This document shows positions 24,265-31,332 of a DNA stretch of 47,486 nucleotides, in pieces. The notes beneath the pieces are model-generated. The model worked only from the letters and a program-made list of their open reading frames with translations, had not been told where the DNA came from and did not search any database. Source of the DNA: Candidatus Poribacteria bacterium (GTDB lineage Bacteria; Poribacteria; WGA-4E; PCPOR2b); the NCBI GenBank assembly GCA_028819845.1, contig JAPPKS010000015.1:65081-112566 (forward strand). Reading direction: 5' to 3'. How positions within the stretch are numbered: the first letter of the stretch is position 1; each line of letters opens with the position of its first letter. Both the position numbers and the translations under genes were made by a program.

Positions 24265-25959
24265 ATGAAGAATAGACTCCAATATGCGTCAGTATTCGTC
24301 GCCACGGCGTTGATGCTTGTTGCATTTACGGCGTCAGCCGCAAATGAGGTTCAAAATCTGGCGGTGGTCGTTAATGGATTGCGAGATTTAGAATCTCTCT
24401 CCATTGTTGACCTTGATGAACCGGATGTCGAACAAGCAGTAGAGAATGAGATTATTCCACTCGGATCTGCTCCACGCGATATTGAGATTCGAGGCGATGT
24501 GGGATATGTTGTCAACACCTGGAGTCACAATTTGCAAGTTATCGATATAAGAAATAGAGTCAGCGTCGGAACAATCCGACTTGGGGATAACACCGAACCT
24601 CAGGAAATCGCATTCGTCAGCGATTCCAAAGCGTATGTCACGTGTAGCGGGACGAATGATATCAGGGTGGTGGATGTAAATGGGCGAAGCGTTATTAACA
24701 CCATCCCCGGCGGTTTGAAACCGACGGGGATAACGATAATTAATGACAAGGCTTATGTGACAAACTCGGCGTGGGAGTTTGATGGACAGGTCACCTACAA
24801 GGACAGTAGTGTTACAGTGATTGATATAAGGACGGATACTATCTTAACCACGATTGACGTCCCGACGAACGCTACAGGCATTACAAACGACGGTGAATCT
24901 AAAGTCGTCGTAATCACGACAGGGGATTACGCCACTATCTTGGGCAATCTTGTAATTATCGACGCAAACCGCGATGAAGTTGAAAAGGTCGTTAAGCTCA
25001 GATCAACACCAGCCCATTCGCTCGTCATAAACAGTATGAATCACGCATTTTTCACCGGTGGGGACGGTTGGTTCACAAACTTAGGTCTTATGATTTACGA
25101 CCTTGAGCGCCAAAAGTGGATACGTGATCGAAACGATGCGCTTGCGGATTTCGCTGGAGGTTCAGGGATAGCCATTGATGAAAATGACAACATTTATGTC
25201 GCTGTGCCGGATTGGACCGGGGCAAGGCTGGATGAACTGCGTGTCATGGCGCCTGATGAAACGCTTGACAGAACATACCGCGTCGGCCCTGGTGCGAGCC
25301 ACGTGGCAATTGCACGGATTCAACCGCTTGAACCGCCGCCGGTTGATGTAAACAGCGACGGCGTCGTTGACGTAGCCGATTTAGTGCTCGTCGCCGGCAA
25401 TTTCGGCCAGACAGGAGCCGCAGGCGATATCAACTCGGATGGCGTCATCGACATCTCTGATTTGGTGCTCGTCGCCAAGCGTTTCGGAGAGGACGTTGCC
25501 GCCGCGCCGCCGTATCGGCAATTGCGATCCGTCAACGCCGCGGTCGATACCGCACATATTCAACGCGCGATTACTGAATTAGAATCGTACCCCGATCAGT
25601 CCCCCATCATCCGGTTTATTGCCGACTATTTACGGGCGTATCTTACATCGGCGTCTCCAACTGTGTTAAAAACAGAATTGCTCGCAAACTTCCCGAATCC
25701 GTTCAACCCGGAGACCTGGATGCCGTACCACCTCGCCCGCGCCGCCGATGTTACGCTCACTATCTATGACAAAAAAGGCGCAGTAGTCCGGGAATTGAAT
25801 GTCGGGCATCAGCCTGCAGGACTATACGCCGATACAACAAAGGCAGCGTATTGGGACGGCAAGTCGGAGACAGGCGAACTCGTCTCAAGCGGCGTCTATT
25901 TCTATCAACTTCGCGCGGGAGATTATTCACAAGTGCGCCGCATGGCAATCCTCAAGTAA
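24265..25959 (+). CDS. Secreted YVTN-type beta-propeller protein with dockerin and FlgD-like C-terminal domain (candidate B12-binding surface protein)
   Basis: 564 aa from ATG 24265 (AAAGGA 11 nt upstream); the frame is open further left, but that part lies inside the terminator. Signal peptide 1-25 ends SASA. Residues about 30-350 hold repeated blades such as NLQVIDIRNRVSVGTIRLGD, IRVVDVNGRSVINTIPGG and VTVIDIRTDTILTTIDVPTN: a YVTN/YncE beta-propeller. Residues about 357-410 form a type I dockerin with two calcium loops (DVNSDGVVDVADLVLV, DINSDGVIDISDLVLV). The end, from FPNPFNPETW, is a FlgD-like/secretion-type Ig domain (WDGKSETGELVSSGVYFYQL). The B12 riboswitch implies a role in cobalamin uptake. 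BtuG of Bacteroides, a surface B12 binder, is also a beta-propeller. The dockerin could dock to the cohesin protein encoded next. Confidence 0.92.
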   Translation: MKNRLQYASVFVATALMLVAFTASAANEVQNLAVVVNGLRDLESLSIVDLDEPDVEQAVENEIIPLGSAPRDIEIRGDVGYVVNTWSHNLQVIDIRNRVSVGTIRLGDNTEPQEIAFVSDSKAYVTCSGTNDIRVVDVNGRSVINTIPGGLKPTGITIINDKAYVTNSAWEFDGQVTYKDSSVTVIDIRTDTILTTIDVPTNATGITNDGESKVVVITTGDYATILGNLVIIDANRDEVEKVVKLRSTPAHSLVINSMNHAFFTGGDGWFTNLGLMIYDLERQKWIRDRNDALADFAGGSGIAIDENDNIYVAVPDWTGARLDELRVMAPDETLDRTYRVGPGASHVAIARIQPLEPPPVDVNSDGVVDVADLVLVAGNFGQTGAAGDINSDGVIDISDLVLVAKRFGEDVAAAPPYRQLRSVNAAVDTAHIQRAITELESYPDQSPIIRFIADYLRAYLTSASPTVLKTELLANFPNPFNPETWMPYHLARAADVTLTIYDKKGAVVRELNVGHQPAGLYADTTKAAYWDGKSETGELVSSGVYFYQLRAGDYSQVRRMAILK

Positions 25960-25975
25960 GCCCGTAAACAGCCAG

Positions 25976-26012
25976 AAGAAACCGAGTTTTTTTCTTCAAA
26001 ACTCGGTTTCTT
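25976..26012 (+). terminator. Stem-loop after the propeller gene, possible terminator
   Basis: A perfect 15-bp stem, AAGAAACCGAGTTTT and AAAACTCGGTTTCTT, with a 7-nt loop. No T-run follows on either strand, so termination may be weak or the hairpin may protect the mRNA end. Confidence 0.6.
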
Positions 26013-26142
26013 GAGAACCTGTTTGAAAATTCAATTTTTTACAGCACCGGTTGTCTTAAGCCAAAGCCCCAGCGGGGCGACAGATTATAGCCACTCAAAC
26101 GCACAAGAATGGCTTGGTCACCTATTATTCAAACAAGCTCTT
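26013..26142. repeat. MITE-like element, family B, complete copy
   Basis: 130 bp with terminal inverted repeats GAGAACCTGTTTGAAAA and TTATTCAAACAAGCTCTT. These equal the ends of the IS5-family element at 13525-14421, so it is probably an internally deleted or mobilised relative. The interior has AAAGCCCCAGCGGGGCGACA, a hairpin motif also present in the 509-bp duplication. It lies between the propeller and cohesin genes. Confidence 0.7.
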
Positions 26143-26233
26143 AACCGTGCAATTGAGAACATCGGATTTCAAGCGTTAAGTGTAGAGGATTTCAACGCTT
26201 CAACATTGAGCATTCTATTTAAGGAGAAAACTA

Positions 26234-27283
26234 ATGAAACAGTTGTTGAAGGTTACTTTTTTTGCGGCAATCGTCTGCTTGTCGATTCCAGCGTCCAGTC
26301 TTGCACAGACGGTCGTATCGTTCAATCCACCTGTAATGGAATCACCTGACGCTGCACAGCAATTTACAATTAACATTGACATTACAAATGCAACTGATGT
26401 CTTCGGATATCAAATCGCGCTTACCTTTGACTCTACCGCACTCGCATACGTCAGCGTCCAAAATGGAGACTTCCTAGTGGGATCTATCGGCCCGCCAACG
26501 CTCCCCCCAATCGTCGCAGACGGCGAAATCAAGTTCATCGCAACCCTATTAAGTGCAGTGCCCGGCGTTAATGGAGACGGAACACTCGCAACCGTTACGT
26601 TTGAAGTCGTTGCTGTGAAAGCATCTACACTTGGTCTTGATGTTAAAGTTATTGATTCAAACGACCAGCAGTTGGAATTGACAACTGAATCAGGCACGAT
26701 TACCGGCGCACCGCTCGAACCTGTGAGAACTGAACCGGAAGGTGATGTACTGTCGTTCGAAGCGTCGATTTCGAGTGCAAACACACCAGCCAAAGGCTTT
26801 ATCGCGCTATGGGAAGGGACGATGGAGGTACAGGCGGGTACGTCCATTGAATACCAGGTGATGTTCTCGGGGATTAGCGTCCACACACGAGGCGGTGTCT
26901 ACGCTCACACTGCCGACGGTAGAACCGTTGGTCTCGTTGATGATGCTGCTGGGTCGGATTGGCAACACCGCAAGGTCTCACTCGACGATATTGCCGGCAG
27001 TGAAATTGTTGCGATTACAGTCGGCACGGATAACGGAGACAATCCGGATAATCCGGCGGGGTTATTTGGAATGGTGATTGACAACGTGCAGATAACCAGC
27101 GATGCGGGTGTTTTGACGAAGGTATGGGTTGACGAAAGTACGATTGGCGGTGCGCAGGAGGCGGCTGCGCCGTTCGGCGATTCGACCGGTGTTGAGGCTA
27201 TGCGGGCATTCATTTCTGCCGTTTCTGTTGAACCCCAATCGAAGATGTTGACAAGTTGGGCTCATCTTAAAGCAGCGCGTTGA
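26234..27283 (+). CDS. Secreted cohesin-domain protein with beta-sandwich domain and WxxLK tail
   Basis: 349 aa. AAGGAG is 8 nt before the ATG. Signal peptide 1-25 ends SLAQ. Residues about 28-155 are a cohesin-type domain: FTINIDITNATDVFGYQIAL, LAYVSVQNGDFL and GTLATVTFEVVAVKASTLGL are its hallmark strands. Residues about 175-300 look like a galactose-binding or Ig-like beta sandwich with GIALWEGT-like and VYAHTADGRTVGLV strands. The C-terminus VEPQSKMLTSWAHLKAAR belongs to the tail family shared by five other proteins here. Cohesins bind dockerins, and the preceding gene encodes one, so the two products may assemble outside the cell. No catalytic motif is seen. Confidence 0.88.
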   Translation: MKQLLKVTFFAAIVCLSIPASSLAQTVVSFNPPVMESPDAAQQFTINIDITNATDVFGYQIALTFDSTALAYVSVQNGDFLVGSIGPPTLPPIVADGEIKFIATLLSAVPGVNGDGTLATVTFEVVAVKASTLGLDVKVIDSNDQQLELTTESGTITGAPLEPVRTEPEGDVLSFEASISSANTPAKGFIALWEGTMEVQAGTSIEYQVMFSGISVHTRGGVYAHTADGRTVGLVDDAAGSDWQHRKVSLDDIAGSEIVAITVGTDNGDNPDNPAGLFGMVIDNVQITSDAGVLTKVWVDESTIGGAQEAAAPFGDSTGVEAMRAFISAVSVEPQSKMLTSWAHLKAAR

Positions 27284-27637
27284 GCACGCAATCTTATTCG
27301 TAAACTATCCAAAGCCCTGCATCAGCAGATGCAGGGCTTTTTTGCGTTTTGGAAACCACTTGCAAATCTGGCTTGGCTGATTTAAAATTATGCGTGTGTT
27401 GGCTATTACCTAACGTAAAATATTGGGTGTTCAATCAACAAATATTTCTAGTCCTGCAAATTATTCAATCACATAAATCACAGTTCAGACAATAAACATC
27501 CTTACGGATGAAAGAAAACTAATGACTATGCAAATGGTTTGGCATTAAACCTAGCGTATGGTAGAATGTAAAGCCATGTCGAACCGCTCTAGCACAACGT
27601 AAGTTGAGATTCCTGAGTCGGATAGGAGAAAACGAAA
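27284..27637. other. Intergenic region
   Basis: 354 bp. It has the terminator at 27313-27343 and nothing else recognisable; the rest is AT-rich. Confidence 0.4.
27313..27343 (+). terminator. Intrinsic terminator of the cohesin gene
   Basis: AGCCCTGCAT-CAGCAG-ATGCAGGGCT stem of 10 bp with a run of T, 30 nt after the stop codon. Confidence 0.93.
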
Positions 27638-28531
27638 TTGAGTGAACAATTGGGGTTGGGAGTGTTGGGTTTCGGCACTGCGAGCTACGAAATAACCAAA
27701 GGGCTTCATTCGGAGGGGGTGGCGGACATCCGCGTCTGGAAGCGCGAGCCGTGGAGCGATGAAGTCCAAGCGCGTGCAGATGCCGCAGGCGTCATCCTGT
27801 GCAGCGAGGCAAGCCAAGTTACCGCTGCGTCGAACATTATCGTTTCGCTAGTCGCACCGACCGCGGCCCCGGACGTGGCTCGGCAGGCATGTTCCGGTAT
27901 CGCTGGTAAGTTCTATCTCGACCTGAACGCAGCGTCCCTCAAAACCAAGGAGGCGGCAGCGGCGGTAATACAAGGGGGCGGAGGCCGATTTATTGACGGC
28001 GCAATCATGGGCCCCCTGAAACGGCAACGCCACCAAGTCAGCACTGTAATCTCCGGTGAGGGGGCGGAAGAACTCGCAGGCGTACTACAGGGTTGGGGCA
28101 TGGACGTGCGGGCGATTGGAACCAAAGTTGGGCTCGCTTCAACCGTCAAAATGATTCGAAGCGTCTACACCAAGGGCTTGGAGGCAATCGTCGTGGAGTT
28201 TATGGTCGCCGCGCACCGTTACGGCGCCACCGAGCAGGTGTTTGACTCACTAGAAGAAATTCTTGAGCTGGGGCCGTTCCTGCTCCCGTTCCGGCAGATG
28301 GTCTCTGAGCTAGTTCTCGAACAAGTTGAGTTCGCGGGGCGGAGAGCTACCGAAATGGAACAGGTAGTTCTTACCATGGAGGAACTTGGCGTCGATCCGT
28401 TGATGGCGCGCGGCACTCTTCAGCGTCTCCGGTGGGTGGCGGATGAAATTAAGCTTCGTGACCGCTTTGAAGGTCGGACGCCGTCCAATTACGGGGAAGT
28501 GTTAGATGCCATTGAATCGGCGGCTAAGTAA
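27638..28531 (+). CDS. NAD(P)-dependent dehydrogenase, 6-phosphogluconate dehydrogenase-like with DUF1932 domain
   Basis: 297 aa from TTG 27638 (TAGGAG 9 nt upstream). The N-terminal Rossmann domain starts LGVLGFGTASYEITKGL, with a slightly altered G-x-G-x-x-S/A glycine loop. IIVSLVAPTAA and FYLDLNAASLKT follow as in beta-hydroxyacid dehydrogenases. The catalytic Lys is probably in STVKMIRSVYTKGLEAIVVE, which also marks the DUF1932 C-terminal helical domain. Substrates are likely sugar acids or similar hydroxyacids. The gene 108 nt downstream encodes a sugar phosphate isomerase, so both may belong to one carbohydrate degradation pathway. Confidence 0.87.
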   Translation: MSEQLGLGVLGFGTASYEITKGLHSEGVADIRVWKREPWSDEVQARADAAGVILCSEASQVTAASNIIVSLVAPTAAPDVARQACSGIAGKFYLDLNAASLKTKEAAAAVIQGGGGRFIDGAIMGPLKRQRHQVSTVISGEGAEELAGVLQGWGMDVRAIGTKVGLASTVKMIRSVYTKGLEAIVVEFMVAAHRYGATEQVFDSLEEILELGPFLLPFRQMVSELVLEQVEFAGRRATEMEQVVLTMEELGVDPLMARGTLQRLRWVADEIKLRDRFEGRTPSNYGEVLDAIESAAK

Positions 28532-28638
28532 GCGAGTTTGAAATTAACGCAAGCTCCGTTGCCCCAAATCAGGGTGACACGGCGGCGCCTTTGCCCGCGA
28601 GAGCATTCATACCAATCCTTTGCGAAAGGAGCACCTAG

Positions 28639-29466
28639 ATGGTTATTGGCAATCCTATGATTTTCCTGAAATACCCTTTAGAAGAAGCGCTGCGTTCGTT
28701 AGTCAAATTCGGGTTTGACGGCGTTGAACTTTGGCCGCCGCAAATTGAAGTGTGCAAAACGGACGAATTACGGAAGCAACTTGCAGAGCATATCTCCTCC
28801 TTGGGCCTGTCCCTCGTCGGATTGAATTGTGCAGACCCGCCTTACTTCGAGGCGCTTGACTCTCCGGACGATGTCGAAGGAGTTGTTCAAGGGTTAAAAC
28901 AGGACATTGATATCGCGGCTTCTATGGGAATGAGTCAACTCCTAAGCTGGGACGGGAGACGGCGAGAGAGTATGACGGACAGCGACCTTCACGGATGGGT
29001 ACTAGATGAAACCGTGAATATTTTCCGCGAAGCGGTTTCGTACGCTGAGACTAAGGGTATCACCATCACCGTGGAGATTCACCCTTTCACGGTGGGTATA
29101 GACGTAGATTTTGCTTGCAAGCTGTATGACCGGGTTGATTCACCGTCGTTCGGTATCACTTATGACTCTTGTCACTTCGCAGTTGGATTGCCTAACGGCT
29201 ATATTGATGCCATTCCCAAGCTTGGGCATCGCATCAACAACGTTCATTTCGCCGACAGCGACAAACACAGTTCGGAATTGCATTTCGCACCCGGAACAGG
29301 ATGTTTGGATCTCGACGCTATTGTCAACGAATTGAAGGCGATTCGCTATCAGGGGCCCATGATGCTTGACCTCTGGCTGTATCCTTTCCCGGAAGAGGGG
29401 TCAAAAATCGGTATGCCCTATATCCATGACGTGATGAAAACCTTGGGATATCCGTCTGAAGCTTAG
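28639..29466 (+). CDS. Sugar phosphate isomerase/epimerase (xylose isomerase-like TIM barrel)
   Basis: 275 aa; AAAGGAG 8 nt before the ATG. The fold is AP_endonuc_2 (PF01261). Seen in order: FGFDGVELWPPQ with metal-ligand Glu, HISSLGLSLVGLN, ITITVEIHPF with the second Glu, ITYDSCHFAVG with Asp and His, NNVHFADSDK (His), and GPMMLDLWLYP in place of the last Glu. These enzymes interconvert sugars or cyclitols such as inosose. The final Glu-to-Asp change is noteworthy but tolerated in the family. It lies behind the dehydrogenase gene in the same direction. Confidence 0.88.
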   Translation: MVIGNPMIFLKYPLEEALRSLVKFGFDGVELWPPQIEVCKTDELRKQLAEHISSLGLSLVGLNCADPPYFEALDSPDDVEGVVQGLKQDIDIAASMGMSQLLSWDGRRRESMTDSDLHGWVLDETVNIFREAVSYAETKGITITVEIHPFTVGIDVDFACKLYDRVDSPSFGITYDSCHFAVGLPNGYIDAIPKLGHRINNVHFADSDKHSSELHFAPGTGCLDLDAIVNELKAIRYQGPMMLDLWLYPFPEEGSKIGMPYIHDVMKTLGYPSEA

Positions 29467-29600
29467 TTAATGCAACCGCTTGCCGCCCGGTTTGCTTCGA
29501 GAGTGAGTCACCCCATCATGAAACTGGTACGCGTGTTTGTTTCCCCCTGAAGACTGTATTGTGATTTGCGGCAAAACCTCGTTGAGTCGATGACAATCTT

Positions 29601-29933
29601 ATGAAAAAGTTCACCTGCTATCTATTATTGATTGTTTTCCTATTGACCTCCATCTCAACTGCCCACAGCGTCAGCGTCAAAACCCGGGGGAAATTGACGC
29701 TGGCGGCAATTTTGTTCGGCATCGCGGCTTTGACGAAACATTTGGTCGATCGGGATAAACAGACTGTCGAAGCGCTCCATGCCAAGCTGGGCGAGCCGGA
29801 TCGAACTGTTGAATATGAACGCGGATTTGATGCCTGGCGAATTGAGTGGTATGGCAATCAAAAATACATCTTTCGCAATCATGTCTTCCAGAAAATGGTT
29901 GAATCGGTTCAAAGCCCCAACGGTTGCGATTGA
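29601..29933 (+). CDS. Small exported protein, unknown
   Basis: 110 aa. Residues 1-23 are a signal peptide or membrane anchor (KKFTCYLLLIVFLLTSISTA). A second moderately hydrophobic stretch (KLTLAAILFGIAALTKHLV) follows. The rest, VEALHAKLGEPDRTVEYERG then FDAWRIEWYGNQKYIFRN, reads like a small periplasmic alpha/beta domain of the kind that opens LGxPD, seen in SmpA/BamE-like proteins. That resemblance is weak. A 26-bp tandem repeat begins right after the stop. It precedes the ECF sigma pair but is not obviously in their operon. Confidence 0.6.
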   Translation: MKKFTCYLLLIVFLLTSISTAHSVSVKTRGKLTLAAILFGIAALTKHLVDRDKQTVEALHAKLGEPDRTVEYERGFDAWRIEWYGNQKYIFRNHVFQKMVESVQSPNGCD

Positions 29934-29985
29934 GTTGATGTGTCAATCTTCGGTTCGACGTTGATGTGTCAATCTTCGGTTCGAC
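29934..29985 (+). repeat. Perfect tandem repeat, 2 x 26 bp
   Basis: GTTGATGTGTCAATCTTCGG plus TTCGAC occurs twice back to back (29934-29959 and 29960-29985), starting directly after the stop codon of the gene at 29601. Two units only, so not a CRISPR array. Confidence 0.85.
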
Positions 29986-30144
29986 CCTGATACGGCTAAA
30001 AAAACTGATATGATTCGTATGCTGCTTCTACAACCCGACACAGCATGTGAAGATTTGCCCCGTTTTTTCTTGCGGATTTACCGTCTATTGGGTATCCTTA
30101 TTTGCAAATTAATAATTGGCGATTCCTAAATTCCTCAATTCCGC

Positions 30145-30783
30145 TTGGACAAATTTTTGTTGCACGAAGAAAGGCAGATTGTTTTGCGGACTTCGGATGA
30201 AGAATTGATGATGAAATGTCGAAACGGCGACATGAGCGCGTTCGAATTGCTGGTCATGCGCTATAAGGACGTAATTATCAATTTCATTTACAGATCCATC
30301 GGCGATTATCACCGCGCGGAAGATCTCACACAGGAGACATTCCTGAGAGTTTTTAGAAATTCGAGCCGCTATGAACCTAAATCAAAGTTCAAAAATTGGA
30401 TTTACCTTATTGCGACGAATCTATGCCGGAACGAAGTTCGTAATCGCAAGCGCCGAAATACAGTGTTCTTTGACGATCTGGTACCCGATGAAGACTATGA
30501 AAACTACCCTGCATTGATGCAGGATGTAAGGAATCTTCCCGACGAGCTCTACGAGAAAAAAGAACAACAGCTAATCATTCAGGAAAAAATCAACTGCCTG
30601 CCGGACAATCAACGGTTGGCGCTAATCCTTGTGACCTATCACGATTTGAGATATGAAGCCATCGCGGAAGTGCTTGACTGTTCGGTTAGCGCCGTGAAAT
30701 CCCTCATTCATCGGGCGCGGCAAAAGGTGAAAAAACACCTCGTAGAAGTGGGAATTGGAGAGAGTTCTAATGCTAAACTGTGA
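30145..30783 (+). CDS. ECF-type RNA polymerase sigma factor
   Basis: 212 aa from TTG 30145; no good ribosome site is seen, and a later in-frame start is possible. Region 2: FELLVMRYKDVIINFIYRSI, DYHRAEDLTQETFLRVFRN (core binding and -10 recognition), FKNWIYLIATNLCRNEVRNR. Region 4: IQEKINCLPDNQRLALILV, then the HTH YEAIAEVLDCSVSAVKSLIH. No sigma 3 domain, as expected for the extracytoplasmic-function group. The next gene, an anti-sigma factor, overlaps its last 14 nt, so both are made together. The controlled genes are unknown. Confidence 0.95.
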   Translation: MDKFLLHEERQIVLRTSDEELMMKCRNGDMSAFELLVMRYKDVIINFIYRSIGDYHRAEDLTQETFLRVFRNSSRYEPKSKFKNWIYLIATNLCRNEVRNRKRRNTVFFDDLVPDEDYENYPALMQDVRNLPDELYEKKEQQLIIQEKINCLPDNQRLALILVTYHDLRYEAIAEVLDCSVSAVKSLIHRARQKVKKHLVEVGIGESSNAKL

Positions 30784-31318
30784 AGATGTTCAGTCCCAGA
30801 TATCCGCTTATTTGGATCGGGAGATGCCGCTGTGGAAAATACAACTGATTCGGTTGCATCTCAAGCGCTGTTCAACTTGTGCGCATGAGACTATGCGCCT
30901 GCAGCAAACCCACAAAATTCTGGGGCAGCTTGATTCGGTCAGAACGTCCAATGAATTTCTGTCCGATGTGATGCGTCGAGTCTCAACCATCTCAAGCGTG
31001 GAGCGGCAGCGAGTTTTGCCCATCCAGCGAATCTTCCGCAGGTTGGAGTCCTCACTGACATGGCTGCGGTACCGATTCTGGACACGCCCCTCATCCTACG
31101 CCGTAGGGCTCTCGTTTGCATTGATTGTTACGATTGCGAGCATCGCGACATTCTATCAACCGTTCAAGCGTGCAAATCTGTCAGACTCAATGCACTTGTT
31201 AGCCCGATCTCAGGCGCAGGAACCGTTTATTCATGTCAACGAAATCTTCTCGGTCGATCGGTTTACAAAACCCCACCTAAATCCTAAACACCGATCAATA
31301 ATCCAAACTAATCCTTGA
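30770..31318 (+). CDS. Zinc-finger (zf-HC2) membrane anti-sigma factor
   Basis: 182 aa from ATG 30770, which has GGAG 10 nt upstream; the frame also opens at TTG 30755. The N-terminus has the anti-sigma zinc motif H-x3-C-x2-C in IRLHLKRCSTCAHE, with a further Cys at position 3. A helical linker follows, then one membrane helix (SYAVGLSFALIVTIASIATF) near residues 112-131, and a short outside part. Such proteins hold the ECF factor inactive at the membrane until a signal arrives. The external part is only about 50 residues, too short for a large sensor domain. Confidence 0.9.
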   Translation: MLNCEDVQSQISAYLDREMPLWKIQLIRLHLKRCSTCAHETMRLQQTHKILGQLDSVRTSNEFLSDVMRRVSTISSVERQRVLPIQRIFRRLESSLTWLRYRFWTRPSSYAVGLSFALIVTIASIATFYQPFKRANLSDSMHLLARSQAQEPFIHVNEIFSVDRFTKPHLNPKHRSIIQTNP

Positions 31319-31332
31319 CATTCGTAAGCGAG

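Noticed and set aside
29934-29985. Considered as a CRISPR fragment
   Set aside because: Two directly abutting units without spacers.
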